Of a DNA stretch of 64,000 nt, positions 15,934-24,288 are shown piece after piece. The stretch's first letter is position 1, and every line of letters begins with the position of its first letter. Source of the stretch: Streptomyces sp. NBC_00247 (GTDB lineage: Bacteria > Actinomycetota > Actinomycetes > Streptomycetales > Streptomycetaceae); assembly GCF_036188265.1 (NCBI RefSeq), contig NZ_CP108093.1:6787001-6851000 (forward strand), in the 5' to 3' direction. The notes beneath the pieces were generated by a model. It saw nothing but the letters and a program-made list of their open reading frames with translations. It did not search any database and was not told where the DNA came from. The translations under genes were made by a program, and so were the position numbers.

Positions 15934-16791
15934 TCAGCGAGAGCCGGTCAGGGCCGCGAAGACCACGACGTTCTCCTGGTAGCCGGACTTCTTGTCGTAC
16001 TCGCCACCGCAGGTGATGACCCGCAGTTCCGGCCGGTCCGAGGGGCCGTAGACCTTCTCGTCGGGGAAGTCCTTCTTGCTGTAGGAGTCGACCGCGTACA
16101 CCGTGAACACGGCGACGCTCCGGTCCGCCCGGACGATCTCGACGGTGGCGCCCTCGCGCAGGGCGCCGAGCAGGAAGAAGACGCCGGGCCCGAGCCGGGT
16201 GTCGACATGGCCGGTCGTGATGGCGGTGCCCACCGCCCCCGGCACCGTCCCGTCCGTGTACCAGCCGCTGAGCACCGGGTCGTTGTCGGGCGGGGTCTCC
16301 AGCGCGCCGGACGCGTCCAGCCCCAGCCTCATCATCGGCGAGTCGACCTTGAGCGCGGGGATGCGCAGCCGTACGGGCGGGGACGGCGGAAGCGGCAGTA
16401 CGACGGGGCCCGCCGGACGGGCCGGGCCGGCGGACGCGCCCGGCCTTGGGCCCGCCGGCGCCGGTCGCAGGGGCGCCGGCCGGACGGGCGGCCGGGGGAG
16501 CAGCACCGGCGGCGCGGTGGAGCGGCGTACGAGGGAGGGCGGCGGGGGCACCGGATACCGCGACGCCATGTACACCGGGCCCGGGGCTGCCGCCGGTGGT
16601 GGTGCTGCGAGGGGCGGTGCGGCGGACGGTGGCGGAGGCGCGGCGACCGCCGGTGCGCGCGGTGGCTGCGGCGGCCGGTCGTCCCGCATGCCGCTGACCA
16701 CCAGCACGCTACCCGCCACGACGGCCCAGACCAGGTGTTTCACCGCCGGGAACGGCTGGGGCGACGTTCTGGTACTGCGCCCGGTTTCCAT
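15934..16791 (-). CDS. Class F-type (actinobacterial) sortase
   Basis: A 285-aa membrane-anchored transpeptidase. One N-terminal membrane span (about residues 18-34) is followed by an extracellular linker of about 105 residues that is almost entirely Pro/Ala. The sortase barrel begins near VRLRIPALKVDSPM (140). Catalytic residues visible are His195 (TTGHVDT) and Cys261 (VITCGGEYD). The ATG start has AGAGGAC 5 nt upstream. The gene lies downstream of a membrane-anchored secreted protein, the common actinobacterial pairing of this sortase type. The natural substrate is not evident. Confidence 0.92.
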   Translation of the reverse strand: METGRSTRTSPQPFPAVKHLVWAVVAGSVLVVSGMRDDRPPQPPRAPAVAAPPPPSAAPPLAAPPPAAAPGPVYMASRYPVPPPPSLVRRSTAPPVLLPRPPVRPAPLRPAPAGPRPGASAGPARPAGPVVLPLPPSPPVRLRIPALKVDSPMMRLGLDASGALETPPDNDPVLSGWYTDGTVPGAVGTAITTGHVDTRLGPGVFFLLGALREGATVEIVRADRSVAVFTVYAVDSYSKKDFPDEKVYGPSDRPELRVITCGGEYDKKSGYQENVVVFAALTGSR

Positions 16792-16882
16792 CGCGTGTCC
16801 TCTGTTCGCGGCGGTTGGAACGGCACGTCCGCGCGCCCCGGAGCACGACGGGATTCGGGGCGCGCGGACAGGTGTCGTACGG

Positions 16883-17380
16883 TCAGCCGCGGGCCGACGC
16901 CGCCCGGCGGCGCAGCCTGAACGCGGTCCCGGCCGCCGCCCCGGCGAGCAGGACGCCTCCCAGGGCGAGCTGCGCGCCGTGGTTCACGGGCACGCTGAAT
17001 CCGGCGGCGACCCCGCCGCTGGGGGTGCGGTCGGCGATCCGGTAGGTGTCCGTCATCAAGATGCGCGGGGGGCACTTCACGGTGACCGTGTCGGTGCCCG
17101 GCCGGGCGTCGTCCGGCACTTCGAACTCGCCGACGAGGACACCCTTGCGCTTTCCCTCGAAGAGGTGGAACGCGCCCGCGGCTTCCGAGGTGCCCTTGCC
17201 GTAGGTCTCCTTGCCGCAGGCCCGGGTGCTGACGGTGACCAGCGAACCGGGTGAGGCGCTCGCCGGGCTGATGTGGATGGTCTGCTCACCGGCGGGGTCC
17301 GCGGCCACGGCGGCGGGAGCCGTGAGGGCCACCAGACCTACGGCCAGACAGATACCCGCACCGGTGCGTGTGTTGCGCAT
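16883..17380 (-). CDS. Secreted protein with C-terminal membrane anchor, sortase neighbour
   Basis: A 165-aa protein with a signal peptide (about residues 1-27, ending AVAAD), an extracellular beta-rich domain of about 100 residues with two Cys, and a C-terminal hydrophobic segment (ALGGVLLAGAAAGTAF) followed by RLRRR. That end resembles a sorting signal, but I find no LPxTG or LAxTG pentapeptide before it. The ATG at 17380 has GGAGGAACCTC directly upstream; the longer in-frame reading to 17500 lacks this. It is probably co-transcribed with the sortase 91 nt downstream. The domain is not one I can name. Confidence 0.85.
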   Translation of the reverse strand: MRNTRTGAGICLAVGLVALTAPAAVAADPAGEQTIHISPASASPGSLVTVSTRACGKETYGKGTSEAAGAFHLFEGKRKGVLVGEFEVPDDARPGTDTVTVKCPPRILMTDTYRIADRTPSGGVAAGFSVPVNHGAQLALGGVLLAGAAAGTAFRLRRRAASARG

Positions 17381-17966
17381 GAGGTTCCTCCATCGAGAGC
17401 GGGGCCCGGCCGGACAGCGCGGCTCCTCCGCTGTGCTCCGCGTCCGAGGCAACCGACACTCCGTCACGCCCGCAACACGGGGAGCCGACGCCCATGTCAC
17501 CCGGTCAGGCCCGGTACTCCGTCTCAGGCCTCCCGTTTGCGCAGGTCACCTTCTTCCGGGGCGGAATCGAGGAGGGGCGGGCACCGGACGGCGAACGGGC
17601 TAACTGATCGTTTCGAGTCGAGTTCGACCCGGAGGCGGGGGAGTTGGGTGCGTGGCGCGGACGGCCCGACGGTACGTCGGCTGACGGCTCGTGGAACGGG
17701 GCGCCACCGGCCGTGGATGTTGACATGGACAGGACCATTCCGGATGCTGTGAGAGCGCTCTCACATCCATGTGAGGACGCTTCGTCAGGGGTTGCGTGAG
17801 CCGGGGAGCCCGGCGAGCGCGCGAGATCGACGAGTCGGGGAGTCACGGCAGGAACCGCCCTGCGGCGTCCTGCGCGGCGGTCCCGGCCGGATGCCGTACG
17901 CGGCCCGGCGCCCCTTTGCCGGTCCTCGCCCGGCGTCGAAGCGCAGACGAACCACGGAAGGGGACC
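17381..17966. other. 586-nt intergenic region, divergent promoters
   Basis: It holds the promoter of the minus-strand secreted-protein gene near 17400 and the GH43 promoter near 17750. The only clear element is the LacI-type palindrome at 17748-17765. Open frames crossing the region have no Streptomyces codon bias, and I see no other gene. Confidence 0.6.
17748..17765. promoter_or_regulatory. LacI-family operator, perfect 18-bp palindrome
   Basis: TGTGAGAGCGCTCTCACA is self-complementary with the central CG typical of LacI-family sites; CebR-type sites read TGGGAGCGCTCCCA. It lies about 200 nt upstream of the GH43 start codon, so the transcript would have a sizeable leader. No lacI-type gene is in the window. 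Confidence 0.82.
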
Positions 17967-19037
17967 ATGAATCTCACCCGCCGTATGTACGGCCTTGCCG
18001 CCCTCGTTCTCGCGGGACTCCTCACGGTCGTGGTGTCCGTGTCGTCGGCCGGGCCCGCCCGGGCTTCCCAGACGAGCATGCGGGCCGCCGATCCGAGCGT
18101 GATCCGGGTCGGCTCCACCTATGTCTCCGTACAGTCGACCGGCGGCGGCATCGCCGTGCGGCAGGCGTCGTCCACGGCCGCCCTGGCGTCCGCGTCCGCG
18201 CGGCAGGTCTGGTCCGACACCCGCGGCCTCGGCGAGGTCTGGGCTCCGGAGCTCGTGCGGGACGGCGGCCGCTACTACATCTACTTCACGGCCGGGGCCG
18301 GCGCCGCGCACCGGATGTACGTGATCAGCTCGGCGACCGCCGACAGTGGCTACACCGCCGAGACCCAACTCGCCCTGCCCGACGGCAAATGGGCCATCGA
18401 CGGCACGATGTTCACCTTCAACGGGCAGCGCTGGTTCGTCTGGTCCGGCTGGGCCGGGGACACCAACGTCGAGCAGAACCTCTACATCGCCCGGATGAGC
18501 AGCCCCACCACGCCCACCGGGGCGCGTCACGTCATCTCGCAGCCCCGGGAGAGCTGGGAGCGGGTGGTCGGCAACCCGTACATCAACGAGGCACCCGAGG
18601 CGATCAAGGACCCGAACGGCCAGCTGCACATCGTGTACTCGGCCAACGGCAGCTGGAGCGACCAGTACTGCCTGGCCGAAGTGCGACTGCGGGCCGGCGG
18701 CGACCCGACGTACGTGTGGGACTGGTACAAGTCGAACGGGTGCCTGTTCGGTTCGAACGGCTCGACGATGAATCCCGGCTGGGATCCCACACTGCAGGTG
18801 AACGGACCCGGGCACCACAGCTTCGTGCTGCTGGACGGTGACATCAACACCAGCCCGCCGGCCGGCCCGACGTTTCCGCTGATGTTCCACGCGGTCCCGA
18901 AGGGGACGGCGTACTCGTGGGCCAACCGGTACTGGTACACCGGGTCTTTCTGCTGGTGGGGCGGTACGACCTACAGCCGCGCCAACGTCCCGGGAGCGAC
19001 GTCGGACACCGGATGGAGCCTCAAGTTCTTCGAATGA
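17967..19037 (+). CDS. Secreted GH43 arabinan-degrading enzyme
   Basis: A 356-aa secreted family 43 hydrolase, most like arabinan endo/exo-1,5-alpha-L-arabinosidases or related arabinofuranosidases. The signal peptide spans about residues 1-35 (ends ARAS). The five-bladed propeller has the expected acidic residues: Asp in MRAADPSVIRVG, Asp in AIDGTMF and Glu in NEAPEAI. WAPELVR is another family motif. The ATG has GGAAGGGG upstream. A LacI-type palindrome lies upstream and a GH54 arabinofuranosidase converges on it across a shared terminator, so both probably serve arabinan/arabinoxylan use. Confidence 0.9.
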   Translation: MNLTRRMYGLAALVLAGLLTVVVSVSSAGPARASQTSMRAADPSVIRVGSTYVSVQSTGGGIAVRQASSTAALASASARQVWSDTRGLGEVWAPELVRDGGRYYIYFTAGAGAAHRMYVISSATADSGYTAETQLALPDGKWAIDGTMFTFNGQRWFVWSGWAGDTNVEQNLYIARMSSPTTPTGARHVISQPRESWERVVGNPYINEAPEAIKDPNGQLHIVYSANGSWSDQYCLAEVRLRAGGDPTYVWDWYKSNGCLFGSNGSTMNPGWDPTLQVNGPGHHSFVLLDGDINTSPPAGPTFPLMFHAVPKGTAYSWANRYWYTGSFCWWGGTTYSRANVPGATSDTGWSLKFFE

Positions 19038-19048
19038 GACACGGCGAA

Positions 19049-19084
19049 GAGCGGGCGGCCGTCCCCGGGGGCGGCCGCCCGCTC
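19049..19084. terminator. Bidirectional terminator between GH43 and GH54 genes
   Basis: Perfect 13-bp arms at 19049-19061 and 19072-19084 enclose a 10-nt loop, between two converging genes. Confidence 0.88.
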
Positions 19085-19116
19085 CTCACGTGATGGGGGA
19101 GTTCAGGCCCGTGCGA

Positions 19117-20676
19117 TCAGGGAGTCCAGGCGGCGACGACCGCCCAGCTGACGTCGTCCGGCCAGAGGGCGGTGGCGTCGAAGGTGTTGGAGCCGCCGTT
19201 CGAGGCGACGTATCCGGTGTTGTTGTAGTGGCGGACGTAGCGGTCGGCGAAGTTGTACGAGATCAGTGAGTTGCCCTGGCCGTTCACGCCCGCCTGCGAA
19301 CAGAAGGTGGCGTCACTGGCGAAGAGCGCGCTGTTGTCGTTGGAGTGCAGGTAGAGCTGGTAGTTCTGGTGCCGCAGATAGCTGCCCGGCGTGTTCTTGG
19401 ACTCGAAGGACCGGCAGGCGCTGTTGGCCAGGCCGGGCCGGACGATCCAGGAGGCGTTCGCCTTGTCGGTGGCCGAGCTGGCGGAGCTGACCACCGTGGT
19501 GTTGACGTTCGCCCCCGAGTGGCTGAGGTAGCTGGTGGTGCAGCAGGAGGTGGTCGCCCGGAGCGACACCGAGGAACCGCTGTTGAGGGCGGTCCCGCCG
19601 CCCGAACCCTGCGCGTAACCCGCCGCGACGACGTTGGCCTGGACTGCGTTCTCGGTGGCGTCGGTCGGATAGCCCGAGGTCATGACGCCCTCGTAGAAAG
19701 TACCGGCCGCGCTGACGCTGTTGTCGCCGCCGATGCCGAGGATGATCGCGCCCTCCTTCTTCATCGGGTTGTAGCCGGAGGCGTTCGGCCGGACCCCGTT
19801 GTAGTAGGTGGAGAGCGAACCGGACTGCGCGTTGCCCGCGCGGATGGACCAGTGGTTCGGCTCACCCTTGACGATCGCGGTGAGGAAGCGGTGACTGACG
19901 GTGGGGTCGTTGGCGTTGTATCCGGTGTTGACGCCGGAGAACAGGCCGTTCTCCAGGTCGGCCATCACCCAGGGGCCGTTGCCGGCGCCCGAACCCCAGC
20001 CCTTGCTGTTGCCGAAGTAGATGGCCTCCATGGTGCCGTTGCCGTTGTCGAGGCTGTTGGTCTCGGCGTTGCCGTAGTCGAAGCAGCAGCCGTCGTTGTA
20101 GTGCGTGCCGTCGAAGAGCGCGTACATCCCCTCGGCCTTGTCACCGGTCGCGATGCCGTTCGTCGCGTTGTTGCGGTACCCGGTTCCGGGCGAGACGAAG
20201 ACGCCGTAGGCCCGGTTGCCGTTGAGGGTGACCGGCGCCATCGTGGCGTTGGCGAGCTTGTCGTAGCCGCCTGCGGCGGGGCCGCTGAACCCGCCGGGGG
20301 GAGCCTGGGTGAGGCGGTTGTTGCGGCCGGTCTGGTCGTAGACGACCGTGATGACGCAGCTGGTTCCCGCGCAGAACGAGTCCTGCGCGGCGGCGTTGGC
20401 GTACCCTCCGGCGCTGAGCACCCCGATGTCACGGGTGGTGCTGTCCGAGGCGCGGCGCACCTGGTACAGCGCCCCGTTGTACGAGCCGTACAGCGCGCGG
20501 GTGGTGCTGTGCGCGGCGACGCACGGAGTGCCACCGGCGGCGTACAGGTCGCAGGGCTGGGACGTCGCGGCCTGGGAGACCGTGGTGCCCGAGAGGGTGC
20601 CGGCGACGAGCACGCCGACCAGAGCCGCCGTCAGCGCGGCTGCGCGGCGACGGAAAACGGACCGGAGTCCTTTCAT
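19117..20676 (-). CDS. Secreted GH54 alpha-L-arabinofuranosidase with AbfB (CBM42) domain
   Basis: A 519-aa exported enzyme releasing arabinofuranosyl side chains. The signal peptide covers about residues 1-37 (ends SQAAT). The GH54 catalytic domain begins PCDLYAAGGTPCVAAHSTTRALYG and runs to about 370, with DGTHYNDGCCFDYGNAE the hallmark active-site region including the adjacent cysteines. The C-terminal AbfB arabinose-binding domain (about 375-519) has SVSLRATTSCCTTSYLSH and the SYLRHQNYQLYLHSND repeat. The ATG at 20676 has GAGGACA upstream; the longer frame to 20784 is a leader artefact. Confidence 0.94.
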   Translation of the reverse strand: MKGLRSVFRRRAAALTAALVGVLVAGTLSGTTVSQAATSQPCDLYAAGGTPCVAAHSTTRALYGSYNGALYQVRRASDSTTRDIGVLSAGGYANAAAQDSFCAGTSCVITVVYDQTGRNNRLTQAPPGGFSGPAAGGYDKLANATMAPVTLNGNRAYGVFVSPGTGYRNNATNGIATGDKAEGMYALFDGTHYNDGCCFDYGNAETNSLDNGNGTMEAIYFGNSKGWGSGAGNGPWVMADLENGLFSGVNTGYNANDPTVSHRFLTAIVKGEPNHWSIRAGNAQSGSLSTYYNGVRPNASGYNPMKKEGAIILGIGGDNSVSAAGTFYEGVMTSGYPTDATENAVQANVVAAGYAQGSGGGTALNSGSSVSLRATTSCCTTSYLSHSGANVNTTVVSSASSATDKANASWIVRPGLANSACRSFESKNTPGSYLRHQNYQLYLHSNDNSALFASDATFCSQAGVNGQGNSLISYNFADRYVRHYNNTGYVASNGGSNTFDATALWPDDVSWAVVAAWTP

Positions 20677-21074
20677 CACTGTCCTCGTTTCGTTGATGGG
20701 CCGGGGAATCGCCGAAGGGCATGACTGACCGGCGCCTGAGCGTTCCGCCGGCGCCGTGGCCCCTACGACCTCGGGCACGGACACGGCCGGTACGCGGAGG
20801 GCGGCAGGGCAGCACAGAACTCCGGACCAGGACGTTCAGGAAGGGCGGAAAGCGGTGCGCGCACACCTGACGACCCCTGGGACAGGGGTACGTCGTTCGG
20901 TCATGGAGCCAGGTCCGGACGGCGTGCGGGGTACGTCGTCCGGCGAGCGGGGTCCGTCCGGGCGCCCGTCGGCGCGGAGCTGCGCCCGGTGCGGCGACAT
21001 GGCCGTGTCGCACGCGGTCGGGGGCAGCGGGGAGGCGCGGTTCCTCGCGTGGTCGCAGGTCAGGCCGTGGAGTG

Positions 21075-21096
21075 GAATTGTTAGCGCTAACAATTC
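21075..21096. promoter_or_regulatory. LacI-family operator, perfect 22-bp palindrome
   Basis: Centred on TGTTAGCGCTAACA and extended by AATT-type flanks, all self-complementary over 22 bp. It lies 399 nt upstream of the GH54 start codon on that gene's strand. It differs in sequence from the other two palindromes nearby, so a different repressor is expected. Confidence 0.8.
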
Positions 21097-21500
21097 AGAG
21101 CCGGCGTCGAGTGGGGGGAGGGGCGCTTGGGTGGCACAGACGCTAAACCGGCGGGGCGAGGCGCGCAAGAGTTTCGCCCGATTCCCCGAAGTCCGCTTGT
21201 GCGTACGGGCTTTCGGGGGGCGGTCGGCTGGAGGCGGACCGGGTGCGGTGTCGCAGGACGCGCGGTGCCCCGGCTGCGGTCGAAGGCTCCACGGCCGGCC
21301 CCCGCGGACCGCGTACTCACCTTCGCGACGCGGAACCGTCCCCGACTTCCCGGACGCGCGCGGGCTTCAGCCCGGAGAGCGGAGCCGTCCGGGACGGCTC
21401 TGACGCCGTCGTGATCACCCCAGCCCAACCAGGGGCATCTCGGTTGCGGACGCTGCGCGATGCCCCCGATGCTGTGCATTCGGCAAGCAGGGGAGGGCGC

Positions 21501-21626
21501 ATGGGGCTGGAGGCGATCACGGACCAATGGGTACGGGAGGGCGGCGACCCGCTTCTTCAGCGGCACATCGAGGACGCCCGCCGGCGGGCGTCCTGCGGCT
21601 CTGCGTCGACAAGGACGTTCCGCTGA
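21501..21626 (+). pseudogene. Short open frame, possibly a frameshifted small gene
   Basis: An ATG with AGGGGAGGG 4 nt upstream starts a 41-aa frame beginning MGLEAITDQWVREGG. From about residue 28 the downstream protein-like sequence shifts to another frame (VLRLCVDKDVPLIFL, stop at 21635-21637), as if one base was gained or lost. It could be a recently broken small gene or chance. I do not recognise it. Confidence 0.3.
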
Positions 21627-21703
21627 TCTTCCTCTGACTCCCCCCGACCACGGAACGCCTACGGGACCACTCGGCACTCGCCGGTCGACCCCCACCACGC
21701 GCG

Positions 21704-21751
21704 GCGGGGGTGTCCGGCCGGGGCGTGGTCGACCCGGCCGGACACCCCCGC
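21704..21751 (-). terminator. Terminator downstream of GH92
   Basis: Perfect 18-bp arms at 21704-21721 and 21734-21751 enclose a 12-nt loop, starting 5 nt after the GH92 stop codon. Confidence 0.88.
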
Positions 21752-21756
21752 GGCCG

Positions 21757-24132
21757 TCAGTGCCTGGCGGCCGTGGCGCCCATGGCGGGCGGGGCGGCGT
21801 CGACGCCCCAGGTGGTCGGCTTCTCGGAGAGGCTGATCCGCATCGTGCCGGCGTGCAGCAGGTTCTCGTGGGAGAGCCAGCTCTGGCGCAGCTTGCCCTT
21901 GGACGTGGTCACGGAGGACACGTACTGGAGCTTCGACGCGCTGGCGCCGGGGGCCTCGATGGTGATCGTCCGGCCGTGCTCCGGCCGGATCTCGACCTTC
22001 TCGAACATCGGGGCGGTGACGATGTAGTTGGCGGAACCGGGCTGGGCCTCGAAGACACCGGCCATGGCGAAGACGAGCAGCGACGAGGTCGCGCCGAGGT
22101 CGTCGTTGCCGGGCATGCCGTACGCGTCGTCGGTGAAGAGCGTCCGCATCGCGCGCAGCACGGACGAGGTCTTCCACGGCGAGTCGGTCCACGTGTACAT
22201 CCACGGCGTGTGGAAGTCGGGCTCGTTGTTCGGGTTGAAGGCGAAGTTGTTGTGGTAGTCGTACGCCCCGGTCACCCAGCTCTCCTCGGCGGCCTTCGCC
22301 GGGTCGGCGAGCACGGTCGGCAGGTCGAAGAAGGTGTCGAGCCGCTGCTCGGCCTTGTCCTTGCCGCCCATCAGACCGTAGAGGGTCTGCGGGTCCTGCT
22401 GGGCGAGCCACTGGTACTGCCAGGCGGTGCCCTCGTGGAAGGCGCCGGACTGGGTGGGGTCGGGGTCGCCGGCGACGGTGCCGTCCGCGTTGCGGGTGAC
22501 CGGGAAGCCGGTGAACCCCTGCGACGTCACGCTGGAATCCCAGAGCGTGGAGAAGTTGTCGCAGCGCGAGGCGAGCGTCGCGGCCTTGTCCCGGTAACCG
22601 AGGCCGCCGGCCATGGTGGACAGCGCGCAGTCGGCGAGCGCGTACTCCAGCGTGGCCGAACCGGCCTGGCGGCTGTCGCCGTACGTGTAACCGGGCAGGT
22701 TCTGGTAGGCGACCCAGCCGTTCTGGACATAGGTCGGGTTGCCGTCGCGGCCGCGGAAGAGTGACTGGTCGGCGGGGACCTCGTTGACGTTCTTCCAGAG
22801 CGCGTCGAAGAGCTGACGCGAGGTGCTCTTGTCGAGCAGGCCGCGGTTGTAGAGGTCGACGACCCACGGCGTGATCGGGTCGCCGCTCATCACGTTGGTC
22901 TCGCCGTTGCCGAGACCCCAGCGCGGCAGCCAGCCGCCGTCCTGGTAGACGTGCAGCACGGACTTGGCCATGTCCGTGGCCTTGTCCGGGTTCAGCAGGG
23001 CCACCAGCTGGTTCTGCGAACGGTAGGTGTCCCAGAGCGAGAACATCTGGTAGTACGTGGAGTCCGCGCGGTGCACCTGGTCGTCGAAGCCGCGGTAGCG
23101 GTTGTCGACGTCGGAACCGATCGACGGGTGCAGCAGCGAGTGGTAGAGCGCGCTGTAGTAGGTGCGCTGGTCGGCGGTGGTGCCACCGGCGACGCGCATC
23201 CGGTTCAGCTCGTCCTTCCAGGCGTCGTGCACGCCGGCCCGGGCCTTGTCGAACGACTTCGGCTGCTCGGCCTTGCGGTTGAGGCGTGCGCCGTCGACCG
23301 AAGTGTAGGAGAGGCCGACCGAGGTGCCGACCTGGTCGCCCTCTTCCGGGTCGAAGGACAGCCAGGCACCGGCGCGCTTGGTGCCGCGCGTCGCCTCACG
23401 GGCGCCGGGGGTGAGGGTGCTGTCGGTCCAGGTGCCGAAGGTCGAGAACTTCCGGTCGAACTTGGCGCTGAAGAAGATCCGGTAGCGCTCCTTGCCCGTC
23501 TCGCCGCAGAAGTTGCCGCCCTGGAGCCAGCCCTCGACGGTGTCGTCGCCGACCACCTTGATGTCACCCGCGTAGGTGCTGCCGTTGCTCTGGCCGGTCT
23601 CGATCAGCACGTTCTCGGAGTCCGAGCCGGCCGGGAAGGTGTACCGGTGCTGACCGGTGCGCTCCGTCGCGGTGAGTTCGGCCTTGATGCCGTTGTCGAG
23701 CTCCACGCCGTAGTAGCCCGGTGAGCGGGTCTCGTTGTCGTGGCTGAACTTCGCGCCGTACTGCGCAGGGTCGGACGAGGTGACCGCACCGGTGGTGGGC
23801 ATGAACCGGAAGTTGCCCATCGTCTGGCACCCGACGCCCGAGAGGTGCGTGTGGCTGAAACCGAGGATGGTGTCCTGGGCGTAGTCGTAGGAGGCGTACT
23901 TGTTCAGCTGCGTGTCGGGGCTCAGCTGCACCATGCCGAACGGTGCCGCGGCCCCGGGGAAGGTGGTCCCGTCGCCGTTGTTGCCGATCGACGTGTCGAC
24001 CAGCGTGGTCGGATCGGCGGCGAACTTCGCTCCCTGGGACCGGGAGTTCGCGACACCGGAGGTGGCGGACGCGGCGACCAACGTGGTGGCGATCAACAGG
24101 ACGCCGCATACGCGTTTCTTCAGCGCTTTCAT
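21757..24132 (-). CDS. Secreted GH92 alpha-mannosidase
   Basis: A 791-aa exported family 92 exo-alpha-mannosidase (usually alpha-1,2), a calcium-dependent inverting enzyme acting on mannan or N-glycans. The signal peptide is about residues 1-30. The N-terminal beta-sandwich opens with VDTSIGNNGDGTTFPGAAAPFGMVQLSPD; the catalytic (alpha/alpha)6 domain includes HEGTAWQYQWLAQQDP and the GMPGNDDLGATSS motif. I chose the ATG at 24132 because AGAGGA lies 5 nt upstream; the frame to 24195 would cover the operator. Length is typical. A perfect palindrome directly upstream suggests LacI-family control. Confidence 0.94.
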   Translation of the reverse strand: MKALKKRVCGVLLIATTLVAASATSGVANSRSQGAKFAADPTTLVDTSIGNNGDGTTFPGAAAPFGMVQLSPDTQLNKYASYDYAQDTILGFSHTHLSGVGCQTMGNFRFMPTTGAVTSSDPAQYGAKFSHDNETRSPGYYGVELDNGIKAELTATERTGQHRYTFPAGSDSENVLIETGQSNGSTYAGDIKVVGDDTVEGWLQGGNFCGETGKERYRIFFSAKFDRKFSTFGTWTDSTLTPGAREATRGTKRAGAWLSFDPEEGDQVGTSVGLSYTSVDGARLNRKAEQPKSFDKARAGVHDAWKDELNRMRVAGGTTADQRTYYSALYHSLLHPSIGSDVDNRYRGFDDQVHRADSTYYQMFSLWDTYRSQNQLVALLNPDKATDMAKSVLHVYQDGGWLPRWGLGNGETNVMSGDPITPWVVDLYNRGLLDKSTSRQLFDALWKNVNEVPADQSLFRGRDGNPTYVQNGWVAYQNLPGYTYGDSRQAGSATLEYALADCALSTMAGGLGYRDKAATLASRCDNFSTLWDSSVTSQGFTGFPVTRNADGTVAGDPDPTQSGAFHEGTAWQYQWLAQQDPQTLYGLMGGKDKAEQRLDTFFDLPTVLADPAKAAEESWVTGAYDYHNNFAFNPNNEPDFHTPWMYTWTDSPWKTSSVLRAMRTLFTDDAYGMPGNDDLGATSSLLVFAMAGVFEAQPGSANYIVTAPMFEKVEIRPEHGRTITIEAPGASASKLQYVSSVTTSKGKLRQSWLSHENLLHAGTMRISLSEKPTTWGVDAAPPAMGATAARH

Positions 24133-24148
24133 CGCATTCCTCTCGTAC

Positions 24149-24160
24149 GACAACGTTGTC
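24149..24160. promoter_or_regulatory. Palindromic operator upstream of GH92
   Basis: GACAACGTTGTC is a perfect 12-bp palindrome followed by AAAGTC on the + strand, the form of a LacI-family site with central CG. It ends 17 nt before the GH92 start codon, next to the ribosome site, so bound repressor would block transcription or early elongation. Confidence 0.75.
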
Positions 24161-24288
24161 AAAGTCGAGTTCGATGATCTTTGCCGTTCGGACATGGTCC
24201 CGTCAACCCGCGGACGGCTGGATTCCGTTCTGCTCCAGCCCCCCGTCCACCCCGCGACAGCCCGGTGGCCGCGCCGCTCCAGCCCCGC

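Larger units (their letters stand above)
20677..21756. other. 1.08-kb intergenic region between GH54 and GH92
   Basis: No normal gene is visible. From left to right it has about 400 nt of GH54 leader, the LacI-type palindrome at 21075-21096, a short hairpin (GAGCCGTCC arms at 21382-21400), a doubtful short open frame at 21501-21626, and the GH92 terminator. Reading frames through the rest show no codon bias. Confidence 0.55.

Noticed and set aside
20836..21168. A 110-aa minus-strand gene in the GH54 leader
   Set aside because: It runs across the palindromic operator and lacks codon bias and domain features.
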